DNA of 34,557 bases from the NCBI GenBank assembly GCA_019038645.1, contig JAHOYT010000093.1:1-34557 (forward strand), given 5' to 3'. The notes beneath the pieces were generated by a model. It searched no databases, was not told the origin of the DNA, and saw only the letters and a list, made by a program, of their open reading frames with translations. A program made the position numbers and the translations under genes. Each line of letters starts with the position of its first letter. Positions within the stretch are counted from its first letter, which is position 1. This document shows, piece after piece, positions 25,253 through 33,146 of this stretch. This DNA is from Bacteroidales bacterium. Lineage in GTDB: Bacteria; Bacteroidota; Bacteroidia; Bacteroidales; UBA12077.

Positions 25253-25984
25253 ATGAAAGTATTTAAACTTATTATTATTGTTCTGGTAATTTTTATCTCA
25301 AATTCTTATGCAGGTAAAAAAGTTACCATAATTGAGAAAATTAACAACGCTGAAACTATTTATGTTTATTTTAACAAAACTCAGGTTCATGCAAAACAAC
25401 CTGAAGCCTCTGCAACAGTTTCTTTATACCCTGAAGAAGCTGAAGCTTTAAAAACAAGAATTAATACTATTGATCTGCCCGAAGATTATGCAGCAATTTA
25501 TAGCACAGTTGTTGATGAATTAAATAAGGTCTTTGGTGTCGAAAAATTTGTTTTAGGTAATTTAGCTGATGTACCTAAAAAGACCGTTAAATTATTTGGC
25601 AAAGATACTGAAGTGGAGGATTGGAATCAATTAAGCGACAAATTCATTGTGTATGCATCTGTTGATGTTAGATATTATGGAATGACTTATTCGAGGGCAG
25701 AAGATGTTGTTAAAATTGAATCTAATCTGGAAGCATCAATAAATATCAAATTTTGTGAAATTGTTGAAGAAAAAGCGCCATTAAAGTATCTTAATCCTGC
25801 CGGAGCTAATATTTTTGTTAAAGGAGATAAACTGACACAAATGGGTATTTTTACAACTATAGAACAGTTTACAGCACTGGTAGCCCCAAATTCCTTAGTT
25901 GGTAAATTAAATGATGCTGTATCCGGTGGTCTTGATAAATTCTATGCAAAACAAAAAAAGAAATACGATAAAGCTAATAAATAG
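25253..25984 (+). CDS. Secreted protein of unknown function
   Basis: A 243-residue protein not recognised as any family. Residues 1-20 (MKVFKLIIIVLVIFISNSYA) form a clear Sec signal peptide without a lipobox cysteine. The mature part is Lys- and Glu-rich with alternating beta-strand-like segments (KVTIIEKINNAETIYVYFNK, KFIVYASVDVRYYGMTYS, KIESNLEASINIKFCEIVEE), suggesting a soluble periplasmic beta-sandwich, and ends in a Lys-rich helix. One cysteine only. It stands alone between a 472-nt upstream gap and a strong terminator at 26025-26054, so it is probably its own transcription unit. Base composition is like its neighbours. Confidence 0.75.
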   Translation: MKVFKLIIIVLVIFISNSYAGKKVTIIEKINNAETIYVYFNKTQVHAKQPEASATVSLYPEEAEALKTRINTIDLPEDYAAIYSTVVDELNKVFGVEKFVLGNLADVPKKTVKLFGKDTEVEDWNQLSDKFIVYASVDVRYYGMTYSRAEDVVKIESNLEASINIKFCEIVEEKAPLKYLNPAGANIFVKGDKLTQMGIFTTIEQFTALVAPNSLVGKLNDAVSGGLDKFYAKQKKKYDKANK

Positions 25985-26024
25985 TATATCCTGAATAAAA
26001 GGAGAACTAACGGGTAATTCCCTG

Positions 26025-26054
26025 AATGGACGAAGATTTTAGACTTCGTCCATT
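26025..26054 (+). terminator. Strong hairpin terminator after the secreted unknown protein
   Basis: Perfect 11-bp arms aatggacgaag (26025-26035) and cttcgtccatt (26044-26054) with an 8-nt loop, followed by tttcattt. It begins 41 nt after the stop codon at 25984. Confidence 0.8.
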
Positions 26055-26197
26055 TTCATTTAATCGTAATTTATATTTGAATACGCTGATTATTGAGTTT
26101 GAAAAAATATTTTGATCTGTTTTTTAAATAGTTTATTTTAGAAAAAATATAAAATGAACTATTACATCGTTATTTCGTTTTAGATTAAAGAATTTTT

Positions 26198-27322
26198 ATG
26201 AAAATTGATAAGAAAATCAAATATTATATTCCGCTTTATATTCTTTTTGTTTTTGTCAGTCTGTCGTACACTACTAATGACATTGAAAATACGAAAAAAC
26301 CGGATGTATCGTATTTTACGAATAGCAAAATAACCGACGGGCCTTATTTTTTTATTGATGAAGATAATTCAGTAACAGTAAAATGGATAAAAAGAAGCAG
26401 ACCCTTTGAAACGAAAATAAAGAATAATAATCATAGAAAAATACAAAGAAAAATAGGATTTACTTTTGATTCAACCTTTTTGGATTTTGCTGATAAACAA
26501 TCGATTGATTATAAGCAGGAATTTACAGGAGTTGACAAATTTATTGCTTTAAGTGATATTCACGGTCAGTTCGATTTGTTTGCAAAAATTCTGTTAAAAT
26601 ATGAAATTATTGATGAAGATTTTAACTGGAATTTTGGGAAAAGTCACCTTATTATTAATGGTGATATATTCGATCGTGGAGATAAAGTAACAGAAACATT
26701 CTGGCTTATTTACCGGCTTGAAAAGCAGGCAAAGGAAGCAGGTGGTAAAGTGCATTTCTTATTGGGAAACCATGAGTTAATGATTTTAAACAAAGATTTC
26801 AGGTACGTAAATGAGAAGTATTTATTAACCTCAAAACTACTGGAACTTACTTACGATCAGCTTTTTTCAGAAAACACTGTAGCAGGTAAATGGCTTAGAA
26901 AGCAGCCTGTTGTTTTTAGTATTAACGATGTTCTGTTTACACACGCAGGAATTTCACCTGAGTTTGTTAACCTTGGCATTACTGCTGAGGAAGCGAATAG
27001 AAAGTTCTTGAACTGCAATTATTCTTTGGTTAAAGATTCGTTACAGATGTTTTTGGAAGGAACATATGGTCCTTTATGGTATAGAGGGTACTTTACTGAC
27101 TCTACTTTTACTGAACAAAAACTTGATGAAATTCTACACTATTTTAATAAAGATCATATTGTTGTTGGGCATACTACCATGCCAAATATTCTTTATTTGC
27201 ATTCAGGAAAACTACTATGCATCGATTCAGGTATTAAAACCAAACAGTATGGTGAAGTACTAATATATGAAAATGGCGAATTCTTCAGGGGAACACCTTA
27301 TGGGCATATAATAAAACTTTAA
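26198..27322 (+). CDS. PPP-type metallophosphoesterase (calcineurin-like), exported or membrane-anchored
   Basis: A 374-residue phosphoesterase. A hydrophobic segment at about 10-24 looks like a signal anchor or signal peptide. The two-metal core is complete: SDIHGQFD (D120, H122), NGDIFDRGD (D156), GNHE (N191, H192), then FTHAGIS and VGHTTMPN for the last histidines. The Arg after GDIFD and the spacing are those of the PPP Ser/Thr phosphatase group, especially the Shewanella-like bacterial phosphatases, though dinucleoside polyphosphate hydrolysis is possible. About 110 residues of unassigned N-terminal sequence precede the catalytic domain. It meets the CotH-like gene tail to tail with a 4-nt overlap of stop codons, beside a polyphosphate polymerase operon. 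Substrate unknown. Confidence 0.88.
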   Translation: MKIDKKIKYYIPLYILFVFVSLSYTTNDIENTKKPDVSYFTNSKITDGPYFFIDEDNSVTVKWIKRSRPFETKIKNNNHRKIQRKIGFTFDSTFLDFADKQSIDYKQEFTGVDKFIALSDIHGQFDLFAKILLKYEIIDEDFNWNFGKSHLIINGDIFDRGDKVTETFWLIYRLEKQAKEAGGKVHFLLGNHELMILNKDFRYVNEKYLLTSKLLELTYDQLFSENTVAGKWLRKQPVVFSINDVLFTHAGISPEFVNLGITAEEANRKFLNCNYSLVKDSLQMFLEGTYGPLWYRGYFTDSTFTEQKLDEILHYFNKDHIVVGHTTMPNILYLHSGKLLCIDSGIKTKQYGEVLIYENGEFFRGTPYGHIIKL

Positions 27323-28380
27323 TCTTTATTTTTCTTGCAGGTTTTCCTTATCTTTTCTATGAATTCAGGGTCATTTATATCTTTGTAAAAAGATTCAATA
27401 TAGTTAAGAGCCTCCTTTCGGGCTTTCTCATCCAGATGTTCAAAATTCATAATCAGAGATTTTATTTCATTTTCTTTTTCCAGAAAATAGCTAATAAGCT
27501 GTGTATAAGTATTGTCTGATCTGCACATTCCTCTGTAAAATCTTTCTTTAACGTCAGAAATATTAAAGAATTCATCAGGTAAAGCATAAAGCGTATTTAC
27601 AAAACCCGAATAATCAAAATCATAAGGTACAGGAAACGGTTTTGGTCGTGTAAAGTCTTTCGATATAAATAATTTTACATTATGTCTTTTTGTAATTGCA
27701 AAATCGGTATTACCTATTAAATATTGAAAAAAGCTCATCTTATCAATAATAAGAGAATCGGTATGATAGAAACTTAGATTATCAATTTTCACAGGCAAAG
27801 AGTTTAGTCTTTCAGCTAATAGTTCTTCAGGTTCTATCATAAACACCAGATTGGTTGATTCCTTATTTTTGCGGTCAGTGTCAATTAATTTCAAATTTAC
27901 TAACCTAACCCGAAAACTATAATTAGTTAAAAGGTTAAAAATTTTATACACCAGATATTCTTTCAAAACAAACTCATCGTACGTTTTTGAATTATGACAA
28001 TTAGAAACTATTTTGATTTTTTTTGCATTAGCAAGATGTACTCTGCTAACTTCAGTTTTATTAACATTTAACCAAAATGGAGGCATAAAACAATATTTCT
28101 TCCGGAACTTTCCTCTGGCTTTTAATCTTACGGCTTTATTTCTCTCGTAACCATTAGCATCCTTATATTTAATTATGGCCGGATCATAGCTACCTTTATA
28201 TTTGTTCCTTTTAAGATTTTTAATATTAAATTCTAAAGTAATATCAAGAGGTTCATTTTTATCAAAGAAATCAGCAGTAAATAGTATTGAATCAGTTTTT
28301 TCCTGAGAAAAAGAAAACTGAAATGCTAACATACAAATCGTAAATGCAAAATAATATATTATTCCGTTGCTTTTAATCAT
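27319..28380 (-). CDS. Secreted CotH-like protein of the VTC/DUF4956 cluster
   Basis: A 353-residue protein with a signal peptide at about 1-25 (cleavage near SFS-Q). The layout recalls the CotH spore-coat protein kinase family: AVRLKARGKFRK..FMPPFWLNV (about 82-107), then SKTYDEFVLKEYLVYKIFNL, then FFQYLIGNTDFAITKRHNVKL and PVPYDFDYSG, where the last DFD could be the metal-binding acidic pair and N/D of GNTDF the catalytic part. The similarity is remote and read by eye. It is the last gene of an operon with DUF4956 and VTC genes (83-nt gap upstream), an association seen for CotH-type genes elsewhere. If active it would phosphorylate secreted or surface proteins. A carbohydrate-binding or inactive role is possible. 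Confidence 0.6.
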   Translation of the reverse strand: MIKSNGIIYYFAFTICMLAFQFSFSQEKTDSILFTADFFDKNEPLDITLEFNIKNLKRNKYKGSYDPAIIKYKDANGYERNKAVRLKARGKFRKKYCFMPPFWLNVNKTEVSRVHLANAKKIKIVSNCHNSKTYDEFVLKEYLVYKIFNLLTNYSFRVRLVNLKLIDTDRKNKESTNLVFMIEPEELLAERLNSLPVKIDNLSFYHTDSLIIDKMSFFQYLIGNTDFAITKRHNVKLFISKDFTRPKPFPVPYDFDYSGFVNTLYALPDEFFNISDVKERFYRGMCRSDNTYTQLISYFLEKENEIKSLIMNFEHLDEKARKEALNYIESFYKDINDPEFIEKIRKTCKKNKD

Positions 28381-28463
28381 TATACGTTCAGTTATGATTA
28401 TTCACATTATTAAACCAAAAAGTTACAATATCGTTCAGAATAAAGATTTTCAGCTTATAACAA

Positions 28464-29138
28464 TTAAAATCTCTGTGATGAATCAAAAAATTTAATCCCG
28501 TCAACTTTTTGAAAATATATGATTAACTGTACCTTATCACGAATTAAATCGACTGGTCCAATGTCAGCTTTCTCAACATTAACACCAAATCTTTCTGAAA
28601 GATCCTTGAGTAATTCATTATATTGTTCAGGTTTAATCAAATCTGTTCTGTCGTAAATTATTGTTTTTCTTTGAAGTTTTATTCCTCCCAAATACCTTTC
28701 AATAATAAATGCCACTGTAACAGTCAGGGCATCTGTTAAAATAAGTTCAGACATACTAATATTCTCGTTTGCAAGAGAATTTTTAACCGACATTCCTATT
28801 ACTAAAAACAGATAAGTCATTTCTCTTGGTGGAATAGGATTAGTTCTGTACCTCAAAATACCAAATATTGCAAAAAGCCCTAGTGCAAATCCTATCCGTA
28901 AACTAACTGTACCAAGTAACATGCATATCTGAAAAACAATAATACTTGCAATCATAAATGTAAAAAAATACTCCTTGTCGCCTCCCTTACGGAAATACAA
29001 AAAGTAAGAAGGTATTGAAACCCATATAAGGTTATAACAAAAGCGAATAAGAAGTTGCCAGAAATCTTCAGCGTGAAAAAAATCAAGGCCAATGAATCTT
29101 GTTGTGTCGATTGAAAGATGAACTAAATCATGTATCAT
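28464..29138 (-). CDS. DUF4956 membrane protein
   Basis: A 224-residue integral membrane protein with about four hydrophobic helices (about 30-47, 55-72, 76-92 and 105-150 as one or two), the conserved stretch RIGFALGLFAIFGILRYRTNPIPPREMTYLFLVIGMS, and a C-terminal cytoplasmic domain of about 70 residues (YDRTDLIKPEQYNELLKDLSERFG). This matches the DUF4956 family, which recurs next to VTC-type polymerase genes. It starts inside the end of the VTC gene with an 11-nt overlap, a sign of coupled translation. It may anchor the polymerase or conduct its product, by analogy with the membrane part of yeast VTC; this is unproven. Confidence 0.9.
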   Translation of the reverse strand: MIHDLVHLSIDTTRFIGLDFFHAEDFWQLLIRFCYNLIWVSIPSYFLYFRKGGDKEYFFTFMIASIIVFQICMLLGTVSLRIGFALGLFAIFGILRYRTNPIPPREMTYLFLVIGMSVKNSLANENISMSELILTDALTVTVAFIIERYLGGIKLQRKTIIYDRTDLIKPEQYNELLKDLSERFGVNVEKADIGPVDLIRDKVQLIIYFQKVDGIKFFDSSQRF

Positions 29139-29883
29139 AACAAATTCTTTTTATAGTTAATAATTTATTTGTAAAGCGGTTATGTTTTAATTCCGGACAA
29201 AGCATAATATTACCCAAAACGTATTTACTTATACCAATTGGCCGGATACGATGTTTATGTAAAATTCCTGTAAAAGGACTTATTCCAGTCTTTTTATCTC
29301 GTTTGACTTCTATTATTACTAATTCAGGAATACTAATTTCATTTGAATTGTTTTTAAACCTTATGTTAGTATCAATGGTTATTCTTTCAATATGGTTTTT
29401 GCCTGCTAAGGTTATTCTGTCAAACAAAGTCCAGATTGCCGGTTTAAAATCGGAAGCAGATATTTGAAGCTCTGAATTCAGAAAATCTTTGTGTGAATCT
29501 TTAAGGTTTGCAGAAAAGTCGAATTGTAATCTTCTTTTGTTTGTTCGGGTGTAATTTTTCTTCTTTTTTATTTCAAGAAAAGTATCACCGGTATTGAGGT
29601 ATTTCCGGAATCTGACCTTGAATCTTATTCTTTTTCCCTGGTGATGATCAAAATATGTTTTTCTTTCTTGTGTATCAAAATAAAGTGATTCGTAACTAAA
29701 AAGCCGTTCTGTGGAATTAGCCTGAATATTAAAAATATTTGTAGCTTGTTCCAGAATATCAGGCAATTGTTTAATATTACAAATATATTTTGTGTCGATA
29801 CGATTAAGTAATCTATAATCCATTAATTCTTCCAGACTAACAGGATCAAATTTCAGAAGCGTATTTTTGATAAGTCCGGACAT
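29128..29883 (-). CDS. VTC-domain polyphosphate polymerase-like protein
   Basis: A 251-residue protein with a single VTC domain and no membrane helix. Family signatures in order: MDYRLLNRIDTKYI (about 21-34), YESLYFDTQERKTYFDHHQG (about 65-84), KRIRFKVRFRKY, a FLEIKKKKNYTRTNKRR lysine/arginine cluster, and acidic metal-binding positions in ELVIIEVKRD. VTC domains form a basic tunnel that polymerises ATP gamma-phosphate into polyphosphate in yeast; bacterial versions are annotated by homology. First gene of an operon with DUF4956 and a CotH-like gene. The start is the ATG at 29883, 217 nt from the divergent S9 peptidase. Catalytic activity is likely because the basic tunnel residues are retained. 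Confidence 0.9.
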   Translation of the reverse strand: MSGLIKNTLLKFDPVSLEELMDYRLLNRIDTKYICNIKQLPDILEQATNIFNIQANSTERLFSYESLYFDTQERKTYFDHHQGKRIRFKVRFRKYLNTGDTFLEIKKKKNYTRTNKRRLQFDFSANLKDSHKDFLNSELQISASDFKPAIWTLFDRITLAGKNHIERITIDTNIRFKNNSNEISIPELVIIEVKRDKKTGISPFTGILHKHRIRPIGISKYVLGNIMLCPELKHNRFTNKLLTIKRICYDT

Positions 29884-29919
29884 GGTAATTTATTATTTAA
29901 CGAACAGTATTGTTATACA

Positions 29920-29927
29920 CAAATTTA
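29920..29927 (-). promoter_or_regulatory. Possible -7 box for the VTC operon
   Basis: The minus strand reads TAAATTTG, an exact TAnnTTTG match about 37 nt upstream of the VTC start codon. A second exact match, TATATTTG, lies at 29984-29991 with a partial -33 TTTA 19 nt upstream. Either could drive the operon. Confidence 0.4.
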
Positions 29928-30100
29928 ATTTTTTTCTCTGAACCGGAATCTCTTGTTCGTAGGTTTTCATAATTACATCGAAACAAATATATTTCAATAA
30001 GCTTTAAATTTAAAGTAAGCTAAATTTAAACCATTTTGCTTTTAATTTATCTATATAATCTTTAGACCAAAGTAATTAAAAAATACATAATATAACTAAT

Positions 30101-32920
30101 ATGAGAAAATTAATTATTCTTAACATCTTATTGTACATTGGATTATGTGCTCTGGCTCAGGGGAATAAAAAAGCCTTAACGTTCGACGATATCCTTAAAT
30201 GGAATCGTATTACAGAAAAAATGATATCCAATGATGGAAACATTATTGTTTATAAATCAGAGCCATGGAAAGGCGATCCTGTTTTAAAAATTGCCAATAA
30301 ATCGGGAAAAGAATTAACAACAGTTAACTGTGGTGCAAAGGCAGCAATTACGAATAACTCAGATTTTGTTGTTTTTTCAATAAAACCTCAGGAAGAAGAA
30401 ATTCGACTGTTAAAACTAAAAAAGACTAAGAAAGAAGATATGCCATTGGATAATTTAGGTATATATAATATTGAGAGTAATAATCTTGTAAAAATTGAAC
30501 GACTTAAATCATATAAAGTTCCGGAGAAATGGGGTGGATGGATCGCTTTTTTGACAAAATCAAAAATAATAAAAGACACTTCAATAACTGATTCGTTAAA
30601 AGAAAAAAAGTCCAAAATAAAAAAGGAATCAAAAGAGAATGGATTCCAGTTAACCGTGATGAATGCAGATAGCAATGAAAAACTGCAATTCCCATTTGTT
30701 ACAGATTATATCTTTGCAGAGGATAAGGAAGTGCTGGCATTTATCTCAACTGGAAATGACAAAGATTTTAAACCCGGGGTTTATTCTTATGATTTAAACA
30801 GCAGCACTCAGTCTGAGTTATTAACAGGAAAAGGTGAGTACAAACAATTGTCTCTGAATAAAGCCGGATCAGCGGTTGCATTTATTGCTGACACAACAGG
30901 AAATAAGAAAAATAGCTATTCATTATATTATTGGATGAATGATGGATTTGCAAAAGAAATCTTAAATAATTGCAATAGCAACATTCCTGCGGGTTATGAA
31001 ATTAGTTTAAATGGAAGAATTAGCTTTTCAGAAAAAACAAATCGTATTTTCTTTGGAACAGCACCTTTAAAACCTGAAAAAGACACTACAGTTCTGGAAG
31101 AAGAAATTCCACTGCTGGACGTGTGGCACTGGAATGAGCCAGTTTTATATACAGAACAAATTAATACAAAAAAATATGATTTAAAGAAAACTTACCTTGC
31201 TGTGTATCATTTGGATGATAAAAAAATGATTCAACTTGAAAATGAAAAACACACAGGAATTGAATTAATCAATAAAGGAGATAATAACAAAGTTCTGGCA
31301 TGGTCAAATTTACCCTATTCAGTTCAAACTATGTGGGAAGGAACTCCGGTTTATAATAATTTATGTCTTATCGATATAAATACGGGTGAATCAAGCACGC
31401 TAAAAAATGGTATAAGAGCTACACCTGTTGTTTCTCCTGAAGGAAAGTATTTGTATTGGTATAATGCAGTAGATACAAGCTGGAATACATATAAAATTTC
31501 TACCGGAGAAGTTTTTAAAGTAACAAGTCCGGATATTGTACAATGTGCCGATGAACTAAACGATATTCCTAACCTGCCACATCAGTATGGAACCGCTGGC
31601 TGGTTAGAAGATGATGAAGCCTTATTGGTATACGATAGATATGATATATGGAAGATTGATCCTGAAAATAAAATTGACCCAAAAAACATTACTAAAAACG
31701 GGCGTCAATACAAAATTAATTATCGTTACATAAATTTTGATCAAAACAGATCGGGACGTAGAAATTACGAAGAAAAAGGGATTGATATAAATAAACCTTT
31801 CTATTTAAGGGGACATAAAGAAGTATCACGTGTTGATGGTTACTACAAGTTGGACTTTGCAGGTAATGGTTCTCCTGAGGAGCTTATATCCGGGGAGTTT
31901 AGTCTAAACAGACCTTTAAAAGCAAGAGATGCAGATGTTTTTATTTATACACGTGAAACATTTACGGAGTTTCCAGATCTATTAATTTCTGCTAACGAAT
32001 TTAAAAAATCGAAAAAAATAAGCAACGTTAATCCACAACAAAAAAATTTTAAGTGGGGAACAAAAGAATTGTATAGCTGGACTTCATTAGATGGCCGAAA
32101 ATTAGAAGGTTTGTTAATAAAGCCGGAAAATTTCGATCCGAATAAGAAGTACCCGATGATTGTGAATTTTTATGAAAAAAGTTCACATGAGTTATACGAA
32201 CATCAAATACCTGAAGCACATCGCTCGACAGTTGATTATCATTACTATAGCAGTAATGGCTATGTTGTTTTTAATCCTGATGTATACTACAAAGAAGGTT
32301 ACCCTGGCGAAGATGCATTTAATTGTGTAATGCCAGGAGTTACTCAATTAATTTCAGAAGGATTTATTGATAAAAATAGTATTGCAGCTCAGGGTCATAG
32401 TTGGGGAGGTTATCAGGTTGCTTATTTGGCAACCCGCACGAATTTGTTTGCAGCAATAGAATCCGGAGCTCCTGTAGTAAATATGTTTAGTGCATATGGT
32501 GGAATAAGATTATGGTCGGGTCGTAATCGCTCGTTCCAATACGAGCATACACAAAGCAGGATTGGAAAATCTATTTGGGAATCGCCATTGCGATACCTGG
32601 AAAATTCGCCATTATTTACAGCAGATAAAATTCAGACTCCAATGCTTATCATGCATAACGAAAACGATGGCGCAGTACCATTTAGTCAAGGAGTTGAGTT
32701 TTTTATTGCATTACGAAGATTGGGAAAACAGGTATGGTTATTAAATTACAACGAAGCCGATCATTGGCCTACCAAAGTTCGCGACAAATATGATTTTCAG
32801 ATTCGATTAGCTCAGTTTTTTGATCATTACCTGAAGGGAGAACCAATGCCTGTGTGGATGAAGGAAGGAATACCAGCTGTAAGTAAAGGGTTTGAAATGG
32901 GATATGAGCTTATGGAGTAA
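30101..32920 (+). CDS. S9-family prolyl oligopeptidase-type serine peptidase, secreted
   Basis: A 939-residue secreted peptidase: a signal peptide at about 1-19 (cleavage near ALAQ-G), a long beta-propeller-like region to about 650, and a C-terminal alpha/beta hydrolase domain (SLDGRKLEGLLIKPENFDP onward). The triad is visible: S767 in GHSWGGYQ, D856 in ENDGAVP and H888 in EADHWP, in the order and spacing of S9 peptidases. The propeller restricts substrates to peptides, usually cleaved after proline or as dipeptides, so a role in periplasmic peptide use is likely. A Lys-rich stretch at about 160-180 is an unusual propeller insertion. Transcribed alone, ending at the strong terminator at 32946. 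Confidence 0.92.
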   Translation: MRKLIILNILLYIGLCALAQGNKKALTFDDILKWNRITEKMISNDGNIIVYKSEPWKGDPVLKIANKSGKELTTVNCGAKAAITNNSDFVVFSIKPQEEEIRLLKLKKTKKEDMPLDNLGIYNIESNNLVKIERLKSYKVPEKWGGWIAFLTKSKIIKDTSITDSLKEKKSKIKKESKENGFQLTVMNADSNEKLQFPFVTDYIFAEDKEVLAFISTGNDKDFKPGVYSYDLNSSTQSELLTGKGEYKQLSLNKAGSAVAFIADTTGNKKNSYSLYYWMNDGFAKEILNNCNSNIPAGYEISLNGRISFSEKTNRIFFGTAPLKPEKDTTVLEEEIPLLDVWHWNEPVLYTEQINTKKYDLKKTYLAVYHLDDKKMIQLENEKHTGIELINKGDNNKVLAWSNLPYSVQTMWEGTPVYNNLCLIDINTGESSTLKNGIRATPVVSPEGKYLYWYNAVDTSWNTYKISTGEVFKVTSPDIVQCADELNDIPNLPHQYGTAGWLEDDEALLVYDRYDIWKIDPENKIDPKNITKNGRQYKINYRYINFDQNRSGRRNYEEKGIDINKPFYLRGHKEVSRVDGYYKLDFAGNGSPEELISGEFSLNRPLKARDADVFIYTRETFTEFPDLLISANEFKKSKKISNVNPQQKNFKWGTKELYSWTSLDGRKLEGLLIKPENFDPNKKYPMIVNFYEKSSHELYEHQIPEAHRSTVDYHYYSSNGYVVFNPDVYYKEGYPGEDAFNCVMPGVTQLISEGFIDKNSIAAQGHSWGGYQVAYLATRTNLFAAIESGAPVVNMFSAYGGIRLWSGRNRSFQYEHTQSRIGKSIWESPLRYLENSPLFTADKIQTPMLIMHNENDGAVPFSQGVEFFIALRRLGKQVWLLNYNEADHWPTKVRDKYDFQIRLAQFFDHYLKGEPMPVWMKEGIPAVSKGFEMGYELME

Positions 32921-32945
32921 AAAAAGAATAATCTAAATACTAATT

Positions 32946-32975
32946 AAGAGGCTGTCCAAAAAGCCTCTTTTTTAT
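32946..32975 (+). terminator. Rho-independent terminator of the S9 peptidase gene
   Basis: An 8-bp stem (aagaggct / agcctctt) with loop gtccaaaa is followed by six Ts, 25 nt after the stop codon. Stem, loop and T run equal the terminator at the left end of the window. Confidence 0.85.
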
Positions 32976-33075
32976 TGTCTACACTTCGATAAACTCAGTG
33001 TGACAGCTTGATTGTCTGGCGGTTGTCATATTGAGCTTGTCGAAATATGATTCACCTTTAGACATTTTGGACACC
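32946..33075 (+). repeat. Composite dispersed repeat: terminator, two facing REP-like units, mirrored end
   Basis: The element starts with the terminator repeat shared with 116-159, then holds a REP-like unit on the minus strand (32982-33005) and one on the plus strand (33024-33049), separated by 18 nt. It ends near ttttggac (33065-33072), the exact reverse complement of gtccaaaa at 32954-32961. The whole is an imperfect inverted repeat of about 125 nt. No transposase is present, so this is a non-autonomous or REP-type element lying fully between genes. Confidence 0.65.
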
Positions 33076-33107
33076 CTCTTTTTATTTACTTTTAGATTTT
33101 AAAGTAG

Positions 33108-33115
33108 TAACTTTA
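33108..33115 (+). promoter_or_regulatory. Possible -7 box for the DUF438 sensor gene
   Basis: TAACTTTA, preceded by TAG as at 2875-2885, lies 31 nt before the ATG at 33147. It differs from TAnnTTTG at the last base. The -33 region at spacing 20 is ATTT. Confidence 0.35.
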
Positions 33116-33146
33116 AAATGTATTTATAGTATTAAATAAAATAGAA

